Assembly (NCBI GenBank): GCA_030612495.1
Contig: JAUWNT010000010.1
Coordinates: 1 to 23,479 of the forward strand
Direction of reading: 5' to 3'
Origin: Candidatus Aminicenantota bacterium
Lineage (GTDB): Bacteria; Acidobacteriota; Aminicenantia; UBA2199
DNA length: 23,479 bases
Every line of letters starts with the position of its first letter. Positions within the stretch are counted from its first letter, which is position 1. Both the position numbers and the translations under genes were made by a program. Positions 1-7,181 of the stretch are shown piece after piece. The notes under the pieces were generated by a model. That model saw only the letters and a program-made list of their open reading frames with translations. It was not told where the DNA came from and made no database searches.

Positions 1-315
1 TGTAGGATTTTTCGGGTCGAGTAAAACAGCTTTATCAAACATCTCAAAAGCTTCATTTATCTTTTTGCCTGCTTCCATAAAATCTTTTGTAACCCCTGCC
101 TGCATACCAATGTAAAGACCCAGATATGAATAAGCATCAGCCTTTTTCGGATATTTTTTTACTGCTTCAGACATTATGTTCACTGCCTTGTCAAGCTCAT
201 AAGATTTCTGGAAATCTCCAGCTTTCTTTATGTATTCATCAAGAGTCTGACTCTTTAAAAGTCCTGAACTGAACACAAGAATAAAAATAATAAAGAATCT
301 TAAAAACAATTTCAT
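1..315 (-). CDS. Secreted TPR-repeat protein, N-terminal part (truncated by window edge)
   Basis: The start and the first 105 codons are inside the window; the rest lies beyond position 1. The ATG at 315 is preceded by a strong AGGAGG ribosome site at 321-326. Residues 1-24 (MKLFLRFFIIFILVFSSGLL, then KSQT) look like a signal peptide. The mature part (DEYIKKAGDFQKSYELDKAV; KYPKKADAYSYLGLYIGMQA; FDKAVLLDPKNP) has the spacing and the Ala/Tyr/Leu/Pro pattern of tetratricopeptide repeats, so it is probably a periplasmic protein-binding scaffold. It starts 41 bases after the stop of the nitronate monooxygenase gene on the same strand and is probably co-transcribed with it. Its specific partner cannot be read from this fragment. 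Confidence 0.75.
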   Translation of the reverse strand, partial: MKLFLRFFIIFILVFSSGLLKSQTLDEYIKKAGDFQKSYELDKAVNIMSEAVKKYPKKADAYSYLGLYIGMQAGVTKDFMEAGKKINEAFEMFDKAVLLDPKNPT

Positions 316-356
316 ACAAACCTCCTATCCTGGAAAAATTAAAAGCTTTCTTATTC

Positions 357-1787
357 TTAAATTAAACCAAAGGTTCTTGCCATAAATTTGGCTTTTATTT
401 CATCAATTAGTTTGAAATTTTCAATATACTCTGATTTCAGCCAGTCAATTTTATTGAAACTTTTCTCTGTTTCACCTTTTAGTTTAGCTGAACCCTTTGT
501 AAAAGCTTTGTTATATTCCTCTTTCAATAGGCTAGACACTCTTTCAATTGTTTTTTCATACTCTTCTTTTAATCCAATTAGCTTTTTCTTTGCTTTTTCA
601 TACTCGTTCTTAATCCTGATAATACCATTTTCAACAACAGCAAGATAATCCTCTGTAACTTCATTTATCAGCTCCTTCACAGGAACTATTTTATCAATTC
701 TATAAACATTTGAGCCAGCAAATGCAAATCCATGTTCTAAAATACCCTTTCTTGCATTATCAAGAGCAATAGATATACAGTAATTTGCTTTTTCAGCCTT
801 ACAACTCTCGAGACATCTCCATGGACACTTGAACTCTTTTTTCTTACCTGAATTAACATCTTTTAAAAAACTATTTAAAATAGCTCTTCCAGGCATCCCA
901 ACAGGGCTCTTTATGATAACAATATCCTCTTTTTTTGAGTCCACATAGCTTTTTTTAAAGTTTATATCAGCATCACACTCTTCTGTAGCAACAAATCTAG
1001 ATCCCATCTGTACACCATTAGCACCAAGTTTTAAAAACTTATAAATATCCTTCCCATTAAAAATACCTCCAGCAGCAATAACAGGTATTTCTCTTGCAAA
1101 CTCTTTTTCAAATTCTTTAACTTCCTTAATAACTCCGGGGATTAAATTCTCAATTCTGAAATCTGGATTTTCTATATCTTCTTCCCTGAATCCTAAATGG
1201 CCCCCTGCTTTTGGTCCTTCAACAACAACACCATCAGGAATTGTGTTATAATTTCTTTGCCAATATTTGAATATTAGTTTTAGTGCACGAGCTGAACTTA
1301 CAATTGGCACAACCTTTACATTTGCGCTCTTTATTTCTTCAATTGGAATTCCCCTTAAAGGGAGACCAGCACCAAGAAATACAATATCAACCTTCTCTTC
1401 AATTGAAACCTGAAGCATATTTTGAAAATCATTCAAAGCAATCATAATATTAACACCAATTATGCCATCACTCAAACTCCTTGCTTTTCTTATCTCTTTT
1501 CTTAAAGCCCTCATATTTGCTTCAATCCCATTCTTAAAATAATCTGGCTCAATCATTCCTATTGCATTTGCAGCTATTACTCCTATACCTCCTTCATTTG
1601 CAACAGCAGAAGAGAGTTTGGAAAGAGAAATACCTACTCCCATTCCACCTTGAATAATTGGAATTTTTGCTTTTAAATCTCCAATTTTAAGTACTGGCAT
1701 CTTTATCTTTGGAAGTTTAAATTTTGGTAACTCTAATCTGGGCAACTCAATTTTAGAAAATTTTAAATTTAAGTTTTTTAAATCCAT
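357..1787 (-). CDS. Nitronate monooxygenase / 2-nitropropane dioxygenase-type FMN protein with extended termini
   Basis: A TIM-barrel flavoprotein of the NMO/FabK-like family, which oxidises alkyl nitronates or acts as an enoyl reductase; the true substrate cannot be told from sequence. Seen: IPIIQGGMGVG at residues 42-52, GPKAGGHLGF (191-200, catalytic His region), IPVIAAGGI (234-242) and GANGVQMGSRF (255-265), the last two being FMN-phosphate-binding loops. A cysteine group follows (Cys321, 325, 329, 337), then GFAFAGSNVYRIDKIVPVKE, which also occurs in anaerobe members of this family as I remember them. Two parts are odd. Residues 1-40 contain LP-rich alternating repeats (LPRLELPKFKLPKIKMPVL). 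About 90 C-terminal residues (from about 385) form a charged, predicted coiled-coil tail. The start is supported by GGAG ten bases upstream of ATG 1787 and by a promoter at 1828-1856. The TPR gene follows on the same strand. Confidence 0.85.
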   Translation of the reverse strand: MDLKNLNLKFSKIELPRLELPKFKLPKIKMPVLKIGDLKAKIPIIQGGMGVGISLSKLSSAVANEGGIGVIAANAIGMIEPDYFKNGIEANMRALRKEIRKARSLSDGIIGVNIMIALNDFQNMLQVSIEEKVDIVFLGAGLPLRGIPIEEIKSANVKVVPIVSSARALKLIFKYWQRNYNTIPDGVVVEGPKAGGHLGFREEDIENPDFRIENLIPGVIKEVKEFEKEFAREIPVIAAGGIFNGKDIYKFLKLGANGVQMGSRFVATEECDADINFKKSYVDSKKEDIVIIKSPVGMPGRAILNSFLKDVNSGKKKEFKCPWRCLESCKAEKANYCISIALDNARKGILEHGFAFAGSNVYRIDKIVPVKELINEVTEDYLAVVENGIIRIKNEYEKAKKKLIGLKEEYEKTIERVSSLLKEEYNKAFTKGSAKLKGETEKSFNKIDWLKSEYIENFKLIDEIKAKFMARTFGLI

Positions 1788-1827
1788 ATCTATTCTCCAT
1801 AATAACTATCAACTATTATATGTAAAT

Positions 1828-1856
1828 ATTATACTATATTTAATTACGAAGTACAA
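1828..1856 (-). promoter_or_regulatory. Sigma70-type promoter for the NMO gene
   Basis: Read on the minus strand: -35 TTGTAC (1851-1856), a 17-base spacer, and -10 TATAAT (1828-1833). It lies about 40 bases upstream of the NMO start. A second TATAAT at 1815-1820 has no good -35. The base composition here makes chance -10 boxes common; the spacing is what supports this call. Confidence 0.5.
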
Positions 1857-1921
1857 AGTCTAATAGTTCTAATTAAAAACTTAAAAACTAATTCTCTTCT
1901 TTTCTGTTTACAATCAAATAC

Positions 1922-3778
1922 TTAATTTAAATAACCAAGGGACTTCAGCTTTTTCTTTAATTCTGAATTTATATCTGTTTGTTTTAACCTCAATTTTCTC
2001 AGCCTCATCCTATACTTATTTAAAAGCTTCATAAATCTTGCAAGAGGCTTTTTATCTTTTGCAAACAGATTATTCAATTCTTTTATGTCTGAATTTTTAT
2101 AAAGCTCTATATAAGAAAAATCGGGCTTCTCAGTAAAATAATCAAGCTCCTTTTTGTCCAGAATATTGAATATAAAATGATATTTTTGGTCAACAAAGGA
2201 TATTTTTGCTGGAAATTGTTTTATTATTGGAGAAACAGGTAATAGTACTGGGAGCACCCTATCATTTGTTTCTATCTCAGAATAAGGAAAATTCTCTCTG
2301 TTTTTAAATTCTGTGTGTTCAAGAATTATTGAGGGAATATCCATAATTGAACTCAATCTGTTTTCAACACCCATTTTTTTATTTTCAGGATACTTTATTA
2401 CAAGAGGTATTTTAATAAGCTCTTTGTAGAGAGTATGTCCATGTTCCCAGCTACTGTGGTCATAAAATTCCTCCCCATGATCACTTAAAACAACAATCAT
2501 TGACTTTTTATAAACCTTTTTACTTTTTAGAAAATCAACAACCCTTCCTATTAACTCATTATCTAAATAGAGTATTGAAGAATCATAAATATCAATTAGT
2601 TTCTTTCTGTTTTCAGTACCAATGCTCTTAAAATAATCAGAATTACTCATCAAATAATTTTTTATACCTTTAAGATTTTCATCCAGAGTTTTATTAAAAC
2701 TCCTCAAATATTTATGAATCACTTTATAAGGAGCATGAAGCTGGTATGTATGAAGGAAAACAAACATATCCTTTCCCCAATTAATTTCTGCATGTCTTTT
2801 GAAATGCTGAAAAACCCTTTCAGCTGAGTTCATACTGAACACATTGCCTGGAATGTTTGAATAGTACTGGAATCCTCTAAAAAAACCATAATCATCTTCT
2901 ACAAAACCACCCCCTGTAAATGCAATAGTTGCAAAACCATTCTTCTGGAATAGTTCAGCAATCAATGGGTAATCATAGGAAATTCTTGTATTTGGATTCA
3001 TCACTCTGTGCTCTATTAAATTCTTTCCTGTGAAGAGCGATACATGAGCAGGTAATGTCCAGGATGTTGTTGAGTATGCATTCTTAAATAGAACACCATC
3101 AGAAGCAAGTCTTTTAAGGCATGGTGTTGTATTTCTACTATATCCATATAATGGAGTATGGTCAGCTCTTAATGTATCAAGCACAATAACAATAAATATC
3201 TTTGGCTTTTTATTATACTTAAAGAGGAAAGGATTTATCCATGCTCCAACCCCCCTACCCTTTGTTTCTAAGATAAGATAACTACCTTTAACAGGAATCT
3301 TTTTTATATTAATTGTTTTTGAAATAATCTTTTTTTTTGACATGAATTTTGTATAAATAAGTTTCTTTGTGTTCCCATTTAAAACAAATATCCTGTAAAA
3401 CATGCGCGAGTTTCCTGAATTAAATATAGAAAAGCTCAATCTGTCTACATTTATATTTTTAATCTTTATTGAAATCTCTGATTTATCTATTGCAAATATA
3501 GAGTTATAGCTAATTCCACCAGTCTTTATTCTTCCTGTAAATTTTTCAAAAGCATAAAAGCTGTTTATTCTCTCATTCTGGTTTATCTTAAAATCTTTTT
3601 TTTCATCTAAAATTGCTTTTAATTTTTCTTCAACATGCTCTCCATATTTGAAATGTTTCTTAGAAAAGATCAGATTTTCACTACTTATTGAATTTTTATT
3701 TACAACAAAAATAATGGAAAAAAATGCTATAACTACAATAAGAATTACAAATACGAGTAATATGAATTGTTTTTTCAT
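1922..3778 (-). CDS. Membrane-anchored sulfatase-fold hydrolase / phosphotransferase with Thr at the nucleophile position
   Basis: A 618-residue alkaline-phosphatase-superfamily protein. Residues 5-27 are one hydrophobic segment, a signal anchor placing the enzyme in the periplasm. Residues 30-190 form an unassigned domain. The sulfatase domain starts at VLDTLRADH (199-207, metal Asp201), continues with SWTLPAHVSLFTG (239-251) and ends with the LSDHGEEF metal site (431-438) and WEHGH (444-448). In sulfatases the second motif reads C/S-x-P-x-R and its first residue becomes formylglycine; here it is T241-L-P-A-H. That is the form expected of Thr-nucleophile relatives such as phosphoethanolamine or phosphoglycerol transferases, so a true sulfatase activity is unlikely. 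The ATG sits 12 bases after a tRNA-Asn gene with no Shine-Dalgarno between them. Confidence 0.8.
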   Translation of the reverse strand: MKKQFILLVFVILIVVIAFFSIIFVVNKNSISSENLIFSKKHFKYGEHVEEKLKAILDEKKDFKINQNERINSFYAFEKFTGRIKTGGISYNSIFAIDKSEISIKIKNINVDRLSFSIFNSGNSRMFYRIFVLNGNTKKLIYTKFMSKKKIISKTINIKKIPVKGSYLILETKGRGVGAWINPFLFKYNKKPKIFIVIVLDTLRADHTPLYGYSRNTTPCLKRLASDGVLFKNAYSTTSWTLPAHVSLFTGKNLIEHRVMNPNTRISYDYPLIAELFQKNGFATIAFTGGGFVEDDYGFFRGFQYYSNIPGNVFSMNSAERVFQHFKRHAEINWGKDMFVFLHTYQLHAPYKVIHKYLRSFNKTLDENLKGIKNYLMSNSDYFKSIGTENRKKLIDIYDSSILYLDNELIGRVVDFLKSKKVYKKSMIVVLSDHGEEFYDHSSWEHGHTLYKELIKIPLVIKYPENKKMGVENRLSSIMDIPSIILEHTEFKNRENFPYSEIETNDRVLPVLLPVSPIIKQFPAKISFVDQKYHFIFNILDKKELDYFTEKPDFSYIELYKNSDIKELNNLFAKDKKPLARFMKLLNKYRMRLRKLRLKQTDINSELKKKLKSLGYLN

Positions 3779-3790
3779 AATAATAAAAAA

Positions 3791-3866
3791 TGGCTCCCCA
3801 GCACGGACTTGAACCGCGAACCTAGTGGTTAACAGCCACCCGCTCTGCCGATTGAGCTACTGGGGA
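3791..3866 (-). tRNA. tRNA-Asn (GTT)
   Basis: On the minus strand a complete 76-base cloverleaf: acceptor TCCCCAG / CTGGGGA, D stem GCTC/GAGC, anticodon stem GGTGG/CCACT with loop CTGTTAA (anticodon GTT), T arm CGCGG-TTCAAGT-CCGTG, discriminator G and an encoded CCA end. The sulfatase-fold gene begins 12 bases downstream. Confidence 0.97.
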
Positions 3867-3881
3867 AACCAGGAAAGCTTA

Positions 3882-3910
3882 TTAATATCAAAAATTCTTG
3901 ATTTTGTCAA
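3882..3910 (-). promoter_or_regulatory. Promoter of tRNA-Asn (and possibly the sulfatase-fold gene)
   Basis: Read on the minus strand: -35 TTGACA (3905-3910, consensus), a 17-base spacer, -10 TATTAA (3882-3887). Transcription would start about 8-10 bases before the mature tRNA 5' end at 3866. It is the only promoter visible for the downstream protein gene. Confidence 0.65.
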
Positions 3911-3959
3911 TACAAGATTACTTCGAATATTTAAAATAATAAAAAAACAATTTTTTTTA

Positions 3960-3988
3960 TTGAATTTTTTTCTTTTATCTTATATATT
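3960..3988 (+). promoter_or_regulatory. Promoter of the pseudokinase-TonB gene
   Basis: TTGAAT (3960-3965), 17 bases, TATATT (3983-3988), giving a start near 3995 and a leader of about 30 bases that carries AGAGG at 4014-4018, eight bases before the ATG. The region is extremely AT-rich, so the boxes are only moderately specific. Confidence 0.45.
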
Positions 3989-4026
3989 ATATATGTAATG
4001 AAAATCCAAGATAAAGAGGTAATATT

Positions 4027-5943
4027 ATGAAAGAGTACAACATTTTAAACAATTATTTAATTTTTCAAAAGCTTCACATTAATTCAATTGGGATTAACTA
4101 TAGAGCTGGCGAAATTGAAGGTAAGGTAGCAAAAAACCACAAAATACTCACTGAAGTATATCCATTTTTTTACAAAAATGAAAACGTCTGGAAAAGAATA
4201 AAAATCCTTTTACAAGGCATAAATAGATCCAAAATCTCTAACCTCTATTCACCTGAAGAAATAATCGAAGATAAAGATAAAGCTATATTAATATTTCCAC
4301 ATCTAAGTGGAAATTATTTTGAAAAAATACTTGAAGATTCGGAAAGGAAAAATATTTCTATTAATTTTGACCTTGCCTTTTCAATTATTATTTCTATTGC
4401 AGATCTAATTGAGACTGGTTCATCAATAGTTATAAGTGGAGAAAAATCTTTTCATGGATTTTTAACCCCTGATAACATAATTATAGATTATGATGGTAAT
4501 ATATATTTAAAAAACTATGGCATATTTCCACACATTCAAAAACAAGATGATATATTTAAAGAAATGGAGATGAAATACGGCTCATGGCTAGCACCAGAAT
4601 TTATTAGAAGAGAAAAACTTACTCCTCAATCTGATATATATCATTTAGGTTACATTTTATACAGAATCTTAACTGGCAGTTACTTTTCATATTCATCAGA
4701 AGAAAACTTCGAGACAAAATTTTCTAACATTAGTTTTAACATAGAAATACCATCAGCAGAAATAGATTTTTTAACAAAGATTATAAATTTCTTCAAAAAA
4801 ACATTAGATCCTAATCCATCAAATAGATTTTCTAGTATAACAGAATTCAAAAATTATATTTCAGATTTTTTCAAAATTGACGAATTATCATCTGTAACAT
4901 TTAATTTGTCATATTTCATGAATTCAATCTATTCAGAAGAAATTGAAAAAGAAGAAGAAACCTTAAAAAAAGAATTATCTTATACAATACAAGAAAAAAA
5001 GGAAAAAAAGGAAAAAAAAATCAAACCTTTAAAAGAAGATAGTGAATTAGTAGAAAGCATATTGAGTGGACTTGATGAGAAAGAAAAATCAAAATCAAAA
5101 CTCCCATATATTATAATTGGTATTATTGCAATTGCTATTGTTGCAGTTGTTTTATATTTAAACAATCAAAAAGTTCAAAAGCAATTAATAGATATTGAAG
5201 CTAAAGCAAAACAAGAGACTCTATTAAAGCAAAAAGCAGATGAACAAAAAGAAAAAGAGAATCAAAAAATAAGAGACGCAGAAGAACAAAAAAGGCAGGA
5301 ACTCACCAATCAACTTAATGAGTTACAAAGCAAAGTAAAAAAAACTGAAGAGGAAAAACGGAAGTTTGCAGCCAAACAAAAGGAACTAAAACAGCTTGAA
5401 GAAAAGAAAAACAAAGAATATAACGATTTTTTTAATTTAGCTAAAACTAATCTTGATAACAATGAATTTGGAAAAGCCTTAGAAAATATTAAAAGCGCAA
5501 GGCAGCTAGATGATACAGATGATCTAAATGTCCTTGAAGAGCAGGTTAAAACAAAACAAACTGAGTTCTTAGGAAAAGAAAAAATTAAAAAAGATAAGGA
5601 AATACAAAAGAAGAAAGAGGAAGAAATAGCAAATATGATTAAAAAGAATCAACCTATACCATTAGAATCAGTAACACAGAAACCTGTAAAAAGAGAAGCA
5701 CCTGAACCAGTATTTCCTAGAGCAATTCAAAAAAAGTATAAAGGACAGTCATTTATAGTTAATTCAAATATCTTAATAAATGAAAATGGAAATATTGATA
5801 AAGTAAAAGTTCAAAAAAATGCCCCAAATGATCTGAAATTAACCATATTTTCTACATTAACAAGCTGGAAATACAAACCAGCAAAATGGAAAAAAAAGAA
5901 TGTAAAGGTTTGGGTTAAGGTTACAAACAAAATCTCTTTTTAA
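4027..5943 (+). CDS. Pseudokinase - transmembrane - coiled-coil - TonB C-terminal fusion protein
   Basis: 638 residues, four parts. (1) Residues 1-285: Ser/Thr protein kinase fold. The C-lobe is clear, with H-G-F-L-T-P-D-N (143-150) at the HRDLKPxN loop, N-Y-G (163-165) at DFG, APE (189-191) and SDIYHLG (202-208). The catalytic Asp, its Lys partner and the DFG Asp are all replaced, and no glycine loop or beta-3 Lys is evident, so it is probably catalytically dead. (2) Residues 318-335 are Lys/Glu-rich; 359-378 is one membrane helix. (3) Residues 383-465 are a long coiled coil, then a TPR-like stretch (465-500) and a Lys/Glu-rich linker. (4) Residues 560-638 resemble TonB_C (VFPRAIQKKYKG, INENGNIDKVKV, WKYKPAKW, VKVWVKV). 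A kinase-in, TonB-out topology is inferred. A TonB-coupled energy role is not shown: no exbB/exbD is nearby and the membrane helix is central rather than N-terminal. Confidence 0.8.
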   Translation: MKEYNILNNYLIFQKLHINSIGINYRAGEIEGKVAKNHKILTEVYPFFYKNENVWKRIKILLQGINRSKISNLYSPEEIIEDKDKAILIFPHLSGNYFEKILEDSERKNISINFDLAFSIIISIADLIETGSSIVISGEKSFHGFLTPDNIIIDYDGNIYLKNYGIFPHIQKQDDIFKEMEMKYGSWLAPEFIRREKLTPQSDIYHLGYILYRILTGSYFSYSSEENFETKFSNISFNIEIPSAEIDFLTKIINFFKKTLDPNPSNRFSSITEFKNYISDFFKIDELSSVTFNLSYFMNSIYSEEIEKEEETLKKELSYTIQEKKEKKEKKIKPLKEDSELVESILSGLDEKEKSKSKLPYIIIGIIAIAIVAVVLYLNNQKVQKQLIDIEAKAKQETLLKQKADEQKEKENQKIRDAEEQKRQELTNQLNELQSKVKKTEEEKRKFAAKQKELKQLEEKKNKEYNDFFNLAKTNLDNNEFGKALENIKSARQLDDTDDLNVLEEQVKTKQTEFLGKEKIKKDKEIQKKKEEEIANMIKKNQPIPLESVTQKPVKREAPEPVFPRAIQKKYKGQSFIVNSNILINENGNIDKVKVQKNAPNDLKLTIFSTLTSWKYKPAKWKKKNVKVWVKVTNKISF

Positions 5944-5946
5944 TTA

Positions 5947-6039
5947 GTGAAAAAAACTTTTTTCCTTTTAATTCTTATTGCCTTTAACATTTATTCTATT
6001 ACTACAGAATTAAAACAAGAAAGAAAAATAAAAATTTAA
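5947..6039 (+). CDS. Possible 30-residue secreted or membrane peptide ORF
   Basis: A GTG-started ORF three bases after the pseudokinase stop encodes 30 residues beginning MKKTFFLLILIAFNIYS, a good signal-peptide or single-helix profile, followed by a short charged tail (TTELKQERKIKI). No clear ribosome site precedes it apart from possible coupling to the upstream stop. It could be a real small membrane peptide, the remnant 5' end of a lost exported-protein gene, or chance in AT-rich DNA. The A7-C-T6 stretch at its start can also pair as a weak hairpin. Confidence 0.25.
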   Translation: MKKTFFLLILIAFNIYSITTELKQERKIKI

Positions 6040-6063
6040 AATAAATTAAAATAGTTTTAACTC

Positions 6064-6092
6064 TTGAAAAAAAAGAGATTTTAATGTAAATT
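6064..6092 (+). promoter_or_regulatory. Promoter of buk, placed so that the mRNA would be leaderless
   Basis: TTGAAA (6064-6069), 17 bases, TAAATT (6087-6092). The ATG of buk is at 6098, only five bases after the -10 box, so transcription from this site would start at or next to the start codon. No Shine-Dalgarno-like sequence is present in the 20 bases before the ATG, which fits. Confidence 0.35.
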
Positions 6093-6097
6093 ATACT

Positions 6098-7171
6098 ATG
6101 GATAATAAATATATCTTGGCAATAAACCCAGGCTCTACATCAACAAAAATTGCCTTATTTTTAAGTGAAAAAAAAATTTTATCTTCCAATATTCCGCATT
6201 CATCAGAAGAAATCTCGAAATTTCCTAAAATCATTGACCAGAAAGATTTCAGGTCAAAAATAGTTTCAGATTTTTTAGAGAAAAACTCTTTTAACCCAAA
6301 ACATCTTTCCGCTGTTGTTGGTAGAGGTGGATTATTATCACCAATGAAATCAGGAACATATATTGTAAATCAAAAAATGATTGATTACCTTGCAACAAAT
6401 TCTTTAGAACACGCATCAAATTTGGGAGCAATAATTGCAGATTCAATAGCAAAATTAGCCAATGTCAATGCATTTATTGTTGATCCTGTTGTGGTTGATG
6501 AAATGGATGAAACAGCAAAAATAACAGGCATCCCAGAAATTAAGAGAAAAAGCATCTGGCATGCACTCAATCAAAAATCAGCTGGAAGAGAGGCTGCCAA
6601 ACTTTTAAATAAAAAATATAAAGATTGTAATCTCATTATTGTTCATTTAGGTGGAGGTATATCTATTGCTGCACATAAAAAAGGACTTGCTGTAGATGTT
6701 AATAATGCACTCAATGGAGATGGACCATTTTCTCCTGAAAGAGCTGGCTCTATACCTGCATGGTCTTTAGTTGAACTTGTAAAATTAAATAAATACACAT
6801 TTTCTGAAATAAAGCAAATGATCGCTGGTAAAGGTGGTATTGTTGCTCATCTAAAGACAAATGACCTAAGAGAAGTAGAAAATAGAATTTCCGAAAATGA
6901 TAAAAAAGCTGAATTAATATACAATGCAATGGCTTACAATATCTCTAAATCAATTGGAGCAATGGGACCTGTATTTAGAGGTGATATTGATGCTATTGTT
7001 TTAACTGGAGGTATTGCATATAGCAAAAAATTCGTAGATCTAATAAAGAGCAGAGTTGAATTTCTTGCACGTGTACTTGTTCTCCCTGGTGAAGATGAAA
7101 TGGGAGCATTAGTAAAAGGAGTTTTAAGGGTTTTAAATGGTAAAGGAAGAGCAAAAATCTGGAAAAATTAA
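6098..7171 (+). CDS. buk: Butyrate kinase
   Basis: Interconverts butyryl phosphate + ADP and butyrate + ATP, the final ATP-yielding step of butyrate fermentation (or branched-chain acid kinase activity). 357 residues, the usual family length, of the acetokinase/ASKHA fold. Seen: phosphate-1 loop AINPGSTSTKIALF (residues 8-21), GRGGLLSPMKSGTY, HASNLGA, VDPVVVDEMDE, SIWHALNQKSAGREAA, the adenosine/phosphate-2 loop VHLGGGISIAAH, NGDGPFSPERAG and TGGIAYS. The kinase gene precedes ptb here, opposite to the ptb-buk order of clostridia. The stop at 7169-7171 is followed ten bases later by the ptb start, so translation is probably coupled. Confidence 0.93.
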   Translation: MDNKYILAINPGSTSTKIALFLSEKKILSSNIPHSSEEISKFPKIIDQKDFRSKIVSDFLEKNSFNPKHLSAVVGRGGLLSPMKSGTYIVNQKMIDYLATNSLEHASNLGAIIADSIAKLANVNAFIVDPVVVDEMDETAKITGIPEIKRKSIWHALNQKSAGREAAKLLNKKYKDCNLIIVHLGGGISIAAHKKGLAVDVNNALNGDGPFSPERAGSIPAWSLVELVKLNKYTFSEIKQMIAGKGGIVAHLKTNDLREVENRISENDKKAELIYNAMAYNISKSIGAMGPVFRGDIDAIVLTGGIAYSKKFVDLIKSRVEFLARVLVLPGEDEMGALVKGVLRVLNGKGRAKIWKN

Positions 7172-7181
7172 GGAGACAGAT

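Noticed and set aside
4027..4900. Active Ser/Thr protein kinase
   Set aside because: The catalytic Asp, catalytic-loop Lys and DFG Asp are all replaced and no glycine loop is evident.
5949..5966. A-run/T-run hairpin after the pseudokinase gene as a terminator
   Set aside because: The stem is only A-T pairs with a two-base loop; too weak to claim.
6061..6077. CTCTT-GAAAAAA-AAGAG hairpin before buk as a terminator
   Set aside because: Only five pairs with no T-run after it; the same bases serve better as a -35 region.
7137..7181. Upstream ATG that would make ptb 15 residues longer and overlap buk
   Set aside because: ATG 7182 has AAGGAGA at the right distance and starts at a typical family N-terminus.
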